Assembly: GCA_900618425.1 (NCBI GenBank)
Contig: UZAN01039452.1
Coordinates: forward strand, 62,375 to 126,374
Length of the DNA stretch: 64,000 nt
Direction of reading: 5' to 3'
DNA from: Echinostoma caproni
Lineage: Eukaryota; Platyhelminthes; Trematoda; Plagiorchiida; Echinostomatidae
This document shows positions 1-11,811 of the stretch, one piece after another. Numbering within the stretch: position 1 is the stretch's first letter; every line of letters starts with the position of its first letter. The translations under genes were made by a program, and so were the position numbers. Under the pieces are notes generated by a model. It was given only the letters and a program-made list of their open reading frames with translations. It did no database searches and was not told the DNA's origin.

Positions 1-357
1 CAATGTATCGACGATTAATTCTCTGTACATGAATGTGCGTGCACGTACAGCAATCCCGATGGTTTGTGTAGTCAATAAAATAACAGCCGTATGATGAATA
101 CAAGATTGTGTATTACAGCGAACAATACAACAATACAATACAATATATGAAAAAACAGCCAACTGGAGTGGGGCTCAATCACTAAGGTACAACTCAGGCA
201 ATCAATCACTCTCATTGTTTGAGTTCGCTGGGTTTTTTATATCGGCAATCTCAGTAGTTTTGTCTTTGTGGTGTTCTACGTGACCTGAAATACGTGCGAA
301 TGGATTAAAGCAATGCTGTTATTGATTTAATTCACACTTATGTCAGTTTAGAATGCG

Positions 358-560
358 TCAGTCAACAGTGAGCAACGCTTGTTTAAATGCGATGAAAATG
401 TCTGTGACAACCAACAAAGAGACATGGACAGCTGGTTCGTCCTGTTTGGGACTCGTCAGCAGTGCGTAACGATCTCCCACACAGAGCATCATCAACAGCG
501 CCTGGTGCCTGTGACAATCCGAATGGGTTAATCCAAACATTCACCATCTAAACAAAGCTT
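358..560 (-). mobile_element. SINE family B, copy B1 (hammerhead SINE, internally deleted)
   Basis: Non-autonomous short element on the minus strand. It shares two blocks with copy B3 near 50 kb: the hammerhead block (plus 425-467) and the 5' arm (about plus 488-553, with the shared stretch CCAAACATTCACCATCTAAA). The tRNA-like head, the loop and the second 5' arm seen in B3 are absent, so the 5' arm is joined almost directly to the ribozyme. This is read from direct comparison within the window. The family resembles Sm-alpha-type elements of schistosomes (tRNA-like promoter plus hammerhead); calling it a SINE is inference. Confidence 0.65.
425..467 (-). ncRNA. Hammerhead ribozyme remnant (family B, copy B1)
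   Basis: On the minus strand the core CTGACGA (plus 453-459) is followed by a stem II hairpin GTCC-CAAACA-GGAC. The next core segment reads GAAC instead of GAAA, so the closing pair of stem III (ancestral palindrome ACAGCTGT) is lost. Stem I is weak. A decayed type I hammerhead, probably poorly active or inactive. Confidence 0.6.
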
Positions 561-2600
561 GTTCTCTATAACATTTTCCTTGGACTGTTATAGTTATATG
601 AAGGGTTCAAATTTGTCACATTAGTGTAATGGTCTGATGTTACGATTATGATTGTTCGACTGAGTGTTGTGGTAAGTGTTGGTAAGTGAAGGGGAAGAGC
701 TTTTGTTTTCCATGTTGTTGTTGTTGTTTTTGTGTGGCCTGGAAATGTTTATAATCAATGGATTAATTGAATCGATCGACCTAACTCGCTGGGTCATGTC
801 AAAAGTCACGGCTGTTTCAGGTTAAGATCAGAGTAAGTGCAATGACTGACTGCACCACTTTTCAAAACAAACGGACGGATTGAGGAAGCCGTCAAAATAA
901 CTTTCAACTTACAAAGCCCCATTGGAAAGAACTACACACACACACACCAGTGAACGATAAAACGTGAGTTTGACCACTAAATTACAAATTGTTTGCGATC
1001 TATGCAACGCAACCGTCCACGAAGTGGGGCACTTGTTGTTCAAGACTGTTGGAAACAGAAAGCGACACATGGTAAGCAACGTTAAAACCCACTGGTCAAA
1101 ACCGATCACTGGCAGTGCATTTAGTCAACCGAACGAAAGCGGCTGTCACCAAGTTTCTGTTACTTTCTCACATGAATTCCCGTGTAACAAGCAGTCTTCG
1201 GAAAATGGCGATATAGTCGAGATGAGATGAAGATTGTCTGGATCTCCGTTGTGGAGTATTCAACTATGATGAATAAATTAGTGACCGATCAGTTCCGCGT
1301 GGGCCTGAAAAACATTCTGCTGACAATAAGGATTAGACTAGGAACGATACAAAAGTCCCATATAAGAAAATGTAGGAATTTTCCCTTTACATGGAATACA
1401 TAAGTAAGTTAAGCAACATGTTCTGTCACGTAAAGAATAAATGCAACAAAATAATATAGATTTCCTCTTGTCGGTGTGGTAAAGTATTTGAAGAAACTTA
1501 TTCCTGCTCAATCACTAGGCTTTGGATAGCGGAACCCCTATCAGTCACATTCACGGAGCATAAAAGAACGAGGGGCAGACAACAGATGCATGATTCACTG
1601 AAAACAGGTCTAGGGAAGAACGAATGATGTAGGTCGCAAAGTGAGTGCCTGGCATACAGGCAGATGCTTCCTTAGCAGAGTTGATGAATAGACGTTGCTA
1701 TCGAGTTCGTAAATGAATATTTGAGATTAGAAAGTCGGGGAATGTGAAGATTATTCGGCTGACTAAATTCTAACACATTTCGTGTACACCAAAAGCTAGC
1801 TTTTCACAGTGCTTCACGGCTTGACAACTGTACTCTATCTGCGATACCAGTGAAAACGATCTGAGAGCAAAATCTTCTCCGTAGCAGTTCCTCAAATTTA
1901 TCGCATTGCATCTTTGTGATATCGGAATACGTTCTTGTTACAATTTTTCACAATATGATTACATATATTTGATTACTCCGTATACTTCGGTGATCGAGAC
2001 CCAAATACATTTCCAATGGAGGGACGGTGGTGTGGTATCGCTGAAATGAGTTGACGTGTGACTTTTGACTTTCCAATCACTTCGTGAGATCAGTGATAGA
2101 ACGCGGCCAATTGATGCATTCGGGGATAGTTTGATGGTTACATGAGATGGGATGGAGTGGATGGCAATAGATGTCAAATGGCTATGAGTGACGAATTTCT
2201 TTTCGGAAATAATGGGGTTTAATGTGGGCTGGCTCAACGCAGGTATCCATCAGAACAAGTGATTTCCCTGATGCATTTTGACAAACAAGTTTTCGTTTGA
2301 GCCATTTTAACAAGAAAACTTCAGATTAGCATCGATGAGGTGATGAAGGGTGATTCTGCGCAAACCTCCTAGTGAACGTAGCGGTTATGAGGCTGAGCCG
2401 TATTGTGTCAATGCGAATCGTGTCACGCTCTCATTGGGTGAGCCCGTTTGAAAGATATTCCGTCTGAGGATGACTTGTTCCTCGTCTCCGTGATTAGAAA
2501 CGCTCGCACACGGCACATTTTCAGCGAAGCACAGAGCGGCAGTTGAGATAACTTTCAGTGATTTATCACCACGTCAATGCATCACAACAGATATTTCCGG
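561..2600. other. No gene recognised
   Basis: About 2 kb of AT-leaning DNA. A short (TTG)n run lies near 714-730 and a short (CA)n at about 936-947. Short ORFs occur on both strands but none shows a family motif or a convincing splice context. Confidence 0.4.
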
Positions 2601-2626
2601 TCTCCCATGTATTGGCAATATAAACG

Positions 2627-2697
2627 GTGGTGGCAGAGTGGTACAGATTACAAAATTATGACCTCGGAGGAAGTGCTTTCGAATCCCATTACCACTG
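2627..2697 (+). repeat. tRNA-like sequence (tRNA-derived SINE head or tRNA pseudogene)
   Basis: An A-box-like stretch (GGTGGCAGAGTGGT) is followed about 45 bases later by a B-box-like stretch (GCTTTCGAATCCC). The ends can pair as a 7-bp acceptor-like stem (CGGTGGT with ACCACTG, one G-U). The T stem is imperfect and the spacing is long, like a Ser/Leu-type tRNA with a variable arm. No clear anticodon arm, so a functional tRNA is unlikely. Confidence 0.4.
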
Positions 2698-3902
2698 CCT
2701 ATCTTTTCATTCTGTGTTGTAATGCTCTCCTTTGATTCTCTGCCTCCTCCTTCCTGAAAGTTCTATCACTATGTATTTATTCAACCAAAGGAAGTAAAAT
2801 AAAAAAGGATAACTAATTTACATTCTGATATATTATCATGAATTGAAATAACTGACATGTCACTGTGCGATTTATATTAACTAATAAATCAATTGTCCAG
2901 GTTATGCTGTCTGGTAGAAGATGGAAGACATTATTCCAAATAGTGGATTGTGAAAAGACTACCTCCTGAGGTATTTGATTGTTTTACAATTTAATCATAA
3001 AACTGTAGAAATGTCTTTAGTTTAAAGAGGCGTAGTTCAAAATCCGATTGATTTTTATCGTACTTATTTGTAACCAATCCATCAACCCAGTGGATCGATG
3101 TGCCTTATGGTCCAGCATAATATTTGCTCACGATTTCGGGTTCCTAAACTCTTGTATATGTATTATATTTTTATTTCTCCATACAGCCTTCGGATTCAGA
3201 TGCGGTTTAGAGACATTCCAAGGTCGCTTAATGTTTGCTCTATTTATTCTATTTGTTACTAGCAAACGAGGGCTAGTTAAACCGTTCATATCAGCAATTA
3301 TGAAATACTTGTTTACCAACCGCATATTCCTGTTGAGCATTTGAAAAAGAATCAACCGCCCGTAACGGAGGCAACACCACTGAGTTGTAATAATATCGGC
3401 CACATCAATCTCATGGGGATTCTCATCGGCGAAGCAGTGGCTGCGGGTATTTTTTCCACGGATCCGGAGTAGAATACTATCATTTCGAGTCTGAAGCAGA
3501 CTACTGAGGTTGACTAACCGTGATCCATAAATATGGTTGTTCAAAAGTTCGATAAAATTATTCCGAGACACTTAGATGCGAATGTAGCGCCACGAGACCG
3601 ATATCAAATTATTAAAACTAAATGCTGGAACGCAAGAAGAAGATGGAAAGATTGCATAACATAGCGGATGTTTGTATTTTCAACCAAAAAAATCGACTCT
3701 GATTGGGGTAAATTAGTGTTCCAATTTATTGAAAATCATCGTCCATAGAATAAAATAAAATCCAAGATTAGATTCGAAACAGCAAATGTTGAGCGCAACA
3801 TTCACGCGAGCTGGAATACCCCCATCAACCTCACAAAGATGGGTTCTGCAATATCTTGTATTGCCAAAATGAAAACGTAAACGGTCTCATCATTCGCCTT
3901 TT

Positions 3903-3957
3903 GGGCGTCGGGGTAGTATACTTGCGTTCTACGTATGAGGTCCCGAGTTTGGTTCCC
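3903..3957 (+). repeat. tRNA-like SINE head
   Basis: A-box-like GGCGTCGGGGTAGTATA and B-box-like CCCGAGTTTGGTTCCC lie about 25 bases apart, the arrangement of an internal RNA polymerase III promoter. About 20 bases downstream is a faint CACTGATAATGAGAGTGAA that recalls the family A hammerhead with a deletion. It may be a very old SINE copy; only the tRNA-like boxes are supported. Confidence 0.35.
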
Positions 3958-4059
3958 ATTTGGATCCACTGATTTGCACTGATAATGAGAGTGAACTAGG
4001 TAAAAGAAAATCTGTCCAGTGCTTCCTAGTCATTTTACATCACGCTTCTTTTGCTCTGC

Positions 4060-5590
4060 AGACGCCAAAATTCACCAAATAGTCAGATCAAATCATTTAC
4101 TAATTGCACCTAATGTTGTTACTGTGCTTGATTTCTTCTTTATTTATTACGTATAAGAATTTGCAATCAATTCTGAGGGAGGGAGGTGCGGTTGCCTGGG
4201 GAACTACAGAAGTGAAGAAGAGAGGTGGTGATGGTGATCTCCAAACTTTCTACCTTCAAGTAGTTTCTTTTATAATGCTGACTAGCGGACGAATGCCAGG
4301 TATTGCAGGCATCATTTCCGCATCTTAAAGGAAAAGAAAGTTCGATTTTCCTAATATCTAATCTACTCAGTGAATAACCAGTCTAAAAACTAATCCTTAT
4401 CATCTGGAGAACAGCATGACAGAGAAATTATGCTGGGAGCGAGTGAACCAATTTTTGTGAACCTAAATTTCGATGGAAATATCAGATCCAAAATAGAGCA
4501 TTATCCTCAATATCGAGTGCCCGTTCTATACATTAACTGAACAAAATGGGATTGGGGAATTGGGCGTTCAACCTTTACTCTCAGAATAATACTGACATTT
4601 CGCCTCACCACTGGAGTGTGACGATATCTTGTTTTGGTTCACTGGACCTGTTATCTCCACATCTCGTTCTACACATAAACTGCATTTGTCACCTCTGTGG
4701 ATGGCAACTAATGGGTGTGTATGTGGGGCGGGGGCGTTAGTTTCGTATCCTGCAAACGTCCGTCGGTCACACATGAATGAAGGTAGTTGACGTTCGTAAC
4801 GTTCAACTTCTTTTAATAGGCATTTTGTGTCAACCATTCAGGTGCCTCATGATGTGCGTATGTGTGACTGCTAGCTAGTCCTGTCAGACAAAATTGTATT
4901 ACCTAGAACAGCGAGGGAGACAATTATAAGGACAGAGCGAGTTTACATCCATGCATCGGGCGATTCGGATCACGGTTTGGTTGGTCAGACCGTCGGTGCT
5001 TTGTGGTCACGGGTCAAATTAGAGCGGCCATCCAACGGGCGGCTATAAATCGTTTAAATAACTGGAGTATGTACACCGTTTTGATCGGTATAAACGAGAA
5101 GGGCTTTCACACTTGAACGGTAGTAGAAACATTTAGTTATCGCTGTCAATTTAGAGAACAAACGTATGTGGTGGCTAATCAGGATCAGTTGGCATCCTTT
5201 GATTGTTCATACGCGATTAACAAATACCCGAATCGTGTTAATCATGAAGTCCACCACTGCTCAGTGACCATTTGTTGTTGATCATACATGTGTAACAAGG
5301 CTGTAACCAGGAGCAACGAAGATGATTGCTTTTCAGTGACTTTCAGAATGCCTAAGCCCATTGTAATCTGAATATTGAATCCGTGACCGGATAGCACTGG
5401 GTTAGACTGTAACGTCTCCGTTGGTGATTATGCATTGTAGCTCTGGGACGCTAACCGAACACTTCATCAACATGCTGACACTCGTAAATTGCATGGTTTT
5501 ATGCAGTCTATATGAGTTCAAACATAAAAAGTCTCGATATATTCCTATTGCACAGGCTACAAACTGTTGGGGCAACAATGTGTCTTGTTT
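4060..5590. other. No gene recognised
   Basis: Unique-looking sequence with only short uninformative ORFs on both strands. No repeat family shared with the rest of the window was found by eye. Confidence 0.35.
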
Positions 5591-5592
5591 AC

Positions 5593-5799
5593 CGTAAATT
5601 TGTAATAAATGAGCAACTAAATATTCCAAAGCATTCAAATTAGGGATAACCTTTAAATTCTGACTGATACATTCATTCCAATCAGACTGGGCCTGGACAA
5701 CATACATTCGGGGGATCTCCACCCACCCATCTTCAGTTGGTGGATGTTTTGGATTAGCTATATATAGCAAATAGCATTCACGTCGAAAGAAATCACACA
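5593..5799 (-). CDS. Candidate internal coding exon, weak RhoGAP-like segment
   Basis: A 207-bp minus-strand open segment is bounded by a good acceptor (pyrimidine-rich TTTCTATCCATCCCCAG, the AG at plus 5800-5801) and a consensus-like donor (ACG|GTAAAC at plus 5587-5595). It would encode about 69 residues beginning with a split codon. The end of the translation reads PNLNALEYLVAHLLQIY, whose spacing recalls the LPxxNxxxLxxLxxHL helix of RhoGAP domains. No arginine finger or other RhoGAP motif is visible, and no neighbouring exon was found. The open frame continues past the donor to 5402. This may be one exon of a gene with long introns, or a chance ORF. Confidence 0.25.
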
Positions 5800-5841
5800 C
5801 TGGGGATGGATAGAAATGGAATTTGGAAACAAGCGCGCGTG

Positions 5842-5864
5842 AGCGTGCGTGCGTGTGTGTGTGA
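5842..5864. repeat. Short (GT)n/(GC GT)n microsatellite
   Basis: Alternating purine-pyrimidine run of GT and GC dinucleotides on the plus strand. Confidence 0.7.
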
Positions 5865-7546
5865 GCACAAATGCAATGAACTTATGGGTACTTGGATAAT
5901 TACTGAGGTGAACTAATACACGGTTGATTCATTAACCCAAAAGTGTTGTTTATATGTAGGGTCAGTGGCAATTTAATTAAATAAACATGATTACGGAATG
6001 ATGAGATTAACCAATCTTTTGGCCTCTATCAATTAGTTCCTCGTGCTGCCCAGTGTTTGGGTGATTGGAGCGTGAAAATCTAGGTCAGTGCTTCAAGTAT
6101 ACAGCTCGCAAAAAAGAATGAATGGCGGTTCTCATTTAGTGTGGACTCTTTTCCGAATAAACTTTTGAATCTGTGTCTCTGCACTGTGTCCTTGTTGGTT
6201 GATCGGATTCAGTGAATGTCATGGTGACACTGACAGATTAAAAATTACCACTACCACCGGTAATCAGTCTAACGGGAAGCTTTATAAAACCATCTAAGAA
6301 TATTGCAACATTCTGTTAGGTTGAAGCCTAATCCTCGATTTGCGATTAAAACCTGAAAAACATAGTTGAAAGCGTAAAACGATTATGATGTGGCAAGCCT
6401 TCTCTGTGAAGAAGGTGGAGGGCCTGAATGGATCATCTTCATGAAACCAAATCCATGATTTATTTTCTTCTCTGGGATTTAGGAAAAACAGGGATAAAAA
6501 GGGACTGCTCAATAGTAATGCCAACAGTCCAGTGCACTTCGTAAGAGAAATCGGCGTTGAAATCGATGGAGATGACCAATANGACAATTAATCCGTGTGC
6601 AACCGCTTTCAACTGGTTCCTGGCAGATTGGAGTCAATTGCCATTCTTGAGATACGCCGGGAGACACTTTCAGCGCTCATCATGTTTCTGTCAGATGGTG
6701 AATCATCGCTAATCATTTCTCTCAGTCTTAACACCAGAATACAGATAGACTTCGTGCTGTGTTTAGTATTTTGTAAGACCAATTCCACGCACGATCTCAG
6801 TGCCCATTTGTTCAATAAGAATTCCGCTAAAACTACTCTTCTCACCAGTTGATCTAATGTGTTTATCCTCAATAAACATAGATCTATTTTGAAATGCGCT
6901 TGTCGGTAAGCGTAATAGTTACCTCTAGGCCGAAAACTGCAGTTTTTTCTAATAAGCAGTGATTGCAGCTCCTCTCTAGTAGCACAGTGCGCCACGGTTA
7001 TACGTTAGATTATAAAATATCTCCGAGTGGATGATCGGTTACAACAGAACATGTGGGTTAAACAATCCCGGTATCATCTAAGCTAAAAATTGAGCCGTAT
7101 ATGATAAACTGTGCGCGGCGTGAGAACGCAGTTCAACGACGATTTCAGGGAAACTCAAACTTATTTTCCGCTCCTGAAATAAACGCATTGCAAAATCCCC
7201 GTTTTTGTTGAGATCGATGCGTTGCACGCTTTATTTTCATTTCTCATGTTCCTTGTAACAAACCACGGTTACGGACTGCAGATAAAACATTCGTTTCTTC
7301 AGAGAGATAATTCGATGAAATCACCCATTTCGAAGAAAGTTCCATCTTTCATTTCACAAGCTGTGGTGGACGAATACGGATACTTTTGAGTTTCAGGTTT
7401 AAATGAACGTCGCTTGTGTCATTCGGCTCTGTTTTGAAAATCGAAGATGGACAGAGCTGTATGGCTTCTCATTATGTATATGTTGAGAGGGAGAAGGTAA
7501 GCGCTGACTGGTACTGTTTATTGTAACGCTTCGATCCAGAATAGCA

Positions 7547-8503
7547 CTAGTTATCAAACGGTGATATGTGTGGACGAATTGGGTCTGCTTGTGCCTCACG
7601 CTGCGGTTTGTGTCGTACCTGTTTGTTCATCAATCCAGCGTTCCTCATTGGTTGTACAATCGTTGCGTACTGGTCATCGATTTCAACGTATCGACTGAAT
7701 GAGTTAGTCAAATCGAGCGCTTCAAGGATCAGTCGTTCCTCTATCCTCTTTGCCCTTGCCACTACTTTTGCGTCGTTCATTCTGACCTCGTGACCTGTCG
7801 TTGCACAGTGGGTGGCACTTCGGGTCATCGCGTCGTAATGCAAATTTATGTTCGTGTAGGTGAGCCTACAGTTGTTTGCCTGTATCTCCTACGTAATTTT
7901 GGTCCCAGCTTAGGCACCGAATTGCGTACACCACATCTGATTTGGCGTATGTCGTTAAACAAAATTGATGGCAGTGTTACTATAGGTCTTTGGGTACAAA
8001 TAACCCCCAGAGGGCGTGGAGTGCAGTAGACTGCTTCCCCACGTATGTTTGGTTGTAGGAGTTTCGTCTTCTCCTCTTCATCCTTTGGTTTCTTTTTCTC
8101 CTAAGGGCAAAGTGATTGTACAGAAGTGATGGAAAAATGCACCTGTTCTTGATACTAGATTTCTTGGTTGCCATGTATATCGGTATGGCGGAACTAAGTA
8201 CGCACATAGGTTCTTAGGTGATAGGTGGAATGATTGCTAACATAAGTTAGCACTTGTTGTTTTCGGTTTCCTGTACACAGCGGTTTCTGTGTTTCTGTCT
8301 GGTTTTCGTATGATGAGGGATTGCAAGAAACAGAGCCTCATATCACATTCCTCGGCACGGGTAAATGATATCTCTGGCACAACCCTGTTTAGACCATGAT
8401 GGAGTTGTTTGATTCTTGCTGCTGGTAGAATCACGAAGATGCCGTCCACATCTCGGATCCGATAACAGGATGATATTCTTGCATAGGCTTGCGTAGGCTT
8501 CAA
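7547..8503 (-). pseudogene. Penelope-like element PLE2: RT end, GIY-YIG and C-terminal tail (5' truncated)
   Basis: Decayed 3' half of a Penelope-like retroelement polyprotein. Reading down the minus strand: the RT catalytic region is recognisable but altered, with DVDGIF near plus 8436-8455 where YVDD is expected. It is followed by the post-catalytic segment ending in the phrase TAVYRKPKTTS. A GIY-YIG endonuclease motif, NYVGDTGKQL, lies at plus 7871-7900 in another frame and is followed directly by a stop. The C-terminal tail reads AKRIEERLILEAL, typical of the region after GIY-YIG in these elements. Several frame changes and at least one stop make it non-functional. RT and GIY-YIG together are diagnostic of Penelope-like elements. 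The 3' flank to about 7399 includes GATCGAAGCGTTAC (minus), similar to the 3' part of other copies here. Confidence 0.75.
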
Positions 8504-9220
8504 ATTGTTTGATCAAGGCAAACAGCTAGTAATCCCGGCGATTTTTCACGTCATTGGCCTGCTTTTCACTAGTTGATATACCCTCTTCACATATAGACTA
8601 CCATATACTATATACTGTACATTACATACTACTACTACCAGATATATACCACTAACGGCCTTCCCGCGGCAGAGGTTCTTTTCCACCAAAGCGAAAGAAC
8701 AAAACATCAACATGCAGGGCTGTAACCGGGTCGATTAAACACTGGTAATTCACCAAGGGGAGTTGACCAAAAGTCATCATTCCTAACCAACCCAGAAAAG
8801 GCGTACGGACCACACACACATACACATACGCACCTTCCTAGTCTGGGTAGTGGTCACCTGCTTGATTGGGTATCCAGATGTATGGCGCACTTTGGACGTT
8901 TGACCGCGTCCGAAGGGCATGATCCGCTGAAATGGAAACCGGTTCCCAACGGAACGCAAGTATTCACACACCGCCTCGCAGCTTTGCAGGCTGGGCTTGG
9001 ATAGTCGAAGACTGCGGTTGTGAATGTTCTTCGAAAATTCACTTGCCTTAGCCTGGTCCGCCTGGCGAATCATGAGGATTATTCATTGTACCGGGGTTTG
9101 TTTGGCACACAGTCTGGCCTCAGACGCGTCTGAATTACAACAATATAATGATATTACTCAAACGAGATCCATAGGCGGAACAAATTTCACTGAAAAACTT
9201 GGGCGTCGTGCTCATGATTG

Positions 9221-9519
9221 TAAGGCGATGGGATGATGAAATCGTATAGAACTCGGGTGTGATTCGACCATGCGTGTATGTGTATGTGCGTGCGTGTGTG
9301 TGTGTGTGTTGGTGATCGTTCAACAGGTGGTTGAGGCGAGTGAAATTGGTTTGACCTTTACGTCAAAACGTGTGAAATTAGTCACTTGGCATTTAGGGTG
9401 TGGGAGAGACTATATTGTATGCACAAATGTTAATTGTTGCCATAACTGTGAAATGACTACCCCATCGGATCGATTGATTGCCATGGGTTCAGTGATGATA
9501 AGGAGCGCTTCGGCTACCA
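9221..9519 (+). repeat. PLE1 terminal repeat, left (3') copy
   Basis: Nearly identical to the reverse complement of 11511-11811. The visible differences are one GT unit in the internal (GT)n tract and a C/T change in GGAGCGCTT(C/T)GGCTACCA. Both copies can be read open for more than 80 codons, but much of that is the low-complexity GT tract and I do not consider it a gene. Confidence 0.85.
9271..9310 (+). repeat. (GT)n tract inside the PLE1 terminal repeat
   Basis: Interrupted (GT/GC/AT) dinucleotide tract. The mirror-image (CA)n is at 11721-11759 in the other terminal repeat and differs by about one unit. Confidence 0.8.
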
Positions 9520-9526
9520 AACATTC

Positions 9527-11470
9527 CTAGTGACTTCTGAACCCACGCTTTGGAATGCGCGGGTTTTTGATATCAACTGCATGTCCTTCGCACATTGTGT
9601 GACCCGAGATTGCGGAATTGTGTTCCACTCGATTCCAACCTGCTGCATTATTCGGAATCTTTTTTGTTAGGCGCATGTGTTCAGTTATTCGTTTGTCTGG
9701 GATTCTGGACGTTTGGCCGACATACGTAACAGGGCAGTCTAGACAATGCATTCTATAGACTACGTCAGAAGTGTCCCCTTTTATACGCGGGTCTTCAAGG
9801 TTAACTAGTTTGGAGTAGATTGTGTTAGTGTTTTTGAACACAACCCTCATGTTTATACGATTGAGTATCCGTCGTATGTCTTCGGACGTGTTACTAAGAT
9901 ATGGAACCACAACAATTGTCAACCAGTCGTATTTTTGCTTAGTTGACTGCAGTGGGTTGATATTTCGGCGTTTGATCTTTTCGATGAATTCCTTCGGATA
10001 TTCATTATCTTCTAGTTCTTTAGTAATCCGGTTCATCCCCTGAAGTTTATCCTTTTTGTTGGTTACCAGTTTCAAAACTCGATTAATTAGGCTAAGTCCC
10101 ACTGACGTCTTGATGTTGGTTGAGTGGTCAGGAAGGAAGTTGAAGTACCGTCCTGTATGTGTACCTTTCCTGTGTATCGTCACCGATACTTTACCCGAAC
10201 TCAGTACTTTCACACGGCAATCAAGAAAATTTAGAGAGATGTCGGTCGTTTCGAGTGTGAACATGGTTTGGTTGTGAGTCATTTAAAAACTGCGTGAATG
10301 GTTCGATTTGTACTTTCTTTATGGCAACAAAGGTATCATCCACATAGCGCCACCAGACTCTTGGTACCGGAGTTGTCGAATTCAGCAGCCGTTCTTCCAA
10401 TTCTTCCATAAATAAGTTCGCTATTATCGGTGAAATGGGTGATCCCATGGCAACACCGTCAGTTTGTTTGTAGAGTGAACGGTTATACACAAATAGTATT
10501 GACTTCAGACATAATTCAGTTGCTTTCATTATTTCGTCAGTTGTCAAGTTCCTCCGATCACTGAATGTGTGGTCGCTGTTAAGACGACTTTTCAATATGT
10601 CCAGACATTTATTGACAGGCGTTTGTGTGAACAAGGATACCACATCGTAACTCACTAAGCATTCATCATGTTCAACAGTCAGTGTTTTGAGTTTTTCCAC
10701 TAACTGAAATCAATTCTTCATAAAATGTACATTACATTTCAAGAGGGTCGTAAAGTAGGTGTGAGAAACTTTGCTACCTTGTATTTAGGGGTACTTGTGT
10801 AATCAACAATAGGACGAATAGGAATGTTTGGTTTGGGTATCTTGGGTAGACCATAAAGCGGGCTGGACAATACGTCTTTGGATACAGTTGGAACCATTGC
10901 GACTTACCCAAATTTGGTTTTAACTCCTGAAGTAGTTTGGCTGTGAGTGCTTGTGTTTTGTTCAGGATCGCTCTGTGTTCTATTCCGGCATTTTTCATAC
11001 GGTCCAGTCGACAGATTTTACAATGCCTTTTTCTCGTAGTCTATCCGATCCATGATCACAACTTAGTTGTTTTTGTCCGATTTTGTGATTAGAACTGGAT
11101 GGTCATTGCGTAGATTCGAAGAGCCATTCGTTCCCCCCGAGTCAAGTTACATGTCTGTGGTTTCTGATTTCTTAGTACCCCCATGATTTAGACTCGAACT
11201 TCGTTGGTTTGTTTTTCGTCTAATTTTGCAAGCTCGTCTTCTAAGGGTGGGATTATGTCAATCGGCTTCAATATAGGTGCGATCATATTAAAATTCAGTC
11301 CTTTATTCAAGAGTGTTAGTTCTTCATCAGCGAGTTTCCGACTTGACAGATTAAAAGTTGGTTAGATGGTGGAATGCTGTAGTGGTTGGATGTGCTTGGA
11401 TGTCAATGCATCAAACTTTCTCATCTGCCGTTGCTCCACCTCTTTCATTCTCTGATTGAATCGTGTTGCA
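9527..11470 (-). pseudogene. PLE1 reverse transcriptase / GIY-YIG endonuclease, frameshifted
   Basis: Product copies element RNA at a nicked target; the GIY-YIG nuclease makes the nick. Reading down the minus strand, the N-terminal domain has NLSSRKLADEELTLLNKGL (about plus 11285-11350). The early RT follows in broken frames to 10774. The RT core at 10221-10700 contains SYDVVSLFTQTPV, the motif GVAMGSPISP and the catalytic YVDD (plus 10335-10346). The segment 9527-10282 then covers the thumb, the linker with EDIRRILNRINMRVVF, and the GIY-YIG domain with the Cys-containing CLDCPVTYVGQTSR (about plus 9705-9750). Catalytic residues of both domains are intact, but several frameshifts and stops split the ORF into at least four pieces. 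Given the fresh-looking terminal repeats, these breaks are either recent mutations or base errors in a draft assembly. Confidence 0.8.
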
Positions 11471-11510
11471 GGTATGCTTTGAAAGATAGTCTGTTCATGG
11501 GGTTGCAACA

Positions 11511-11811
11511 TCTGGTAGCCAAAGCGCTCCTTATCATCACTGAACCCATGGCAATCAATCGATCCGATGGGGTAGTCATTTCACAGTTATGGCAACAATT
11601 AACATTTGTGCATACAATATAGTCTCTCCCACACCCTAAATGCCAAGTGACTAATTTCACACGTTTTGACGTAAAGGTCAAACCAATTTCACTCGCCTCA
11701 ACCACCTGTTGAACGATCACCAACACACACACACACACGCACGCACATACACATACACGCATGGTCGAATCACACCCGAGTTCTATACGATTTCATCATC
11801 CCATCGCCTTA
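11511..11811 (-). repeat. PLE1 terminal repeat, right (5') copy
   Basis: Reverse-complement partner of 9221-9519. It lies directly upstream of the N-terminal domain of the element ORF, so it would hold the promoter and 5' leader if it acts as the element's upstream repeat. Confidence 0.85.

Larger units (their letters stand above)
9221..11811 (-). mobile_element. Penelope-like element PLE1 with inverted terminal repeats
   Basis: The most complete retroelement in the window, about 2.6 kb. Two ~300 bp repeats in inverted orientation (9221-9519 and 11511-11811) flank a minus-strand RT plus GIY-YIG ORF. Terminal repeats in direct or inverted orientation are a known property of Penelope-like elements. 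The ORF stop codon lies at the edge of the 3' repeat, and the N-terminal domain starts just inside the 5' repeat, so the coding layout is the expected one. No clear target-site duplication was seen; weaker similarity between the repeats continues about 15 bases outward on both sides. Confidence 0.8.

Noticed and set aside
3128..3571. 147-codon minus-strand ORF
   Set aside because: No family motif, no convincing splice sites, and a 98-codon ORF on the other strand overlaps it; not supported as a gene.
6609..6995. 128-codon minus-strand ORF
   Set aside because: Starts at a GTG with no acceptor before it, no recognisable motif and an overlapping opposite ORF.
9270..9530. 86-codon ORF repeated as a 105-codon ORF at 11445-11762
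   Set aside because: It is the PLE1 terminal repeat read twice; the start is a translated GT microsatellite, so no protein is claimed.
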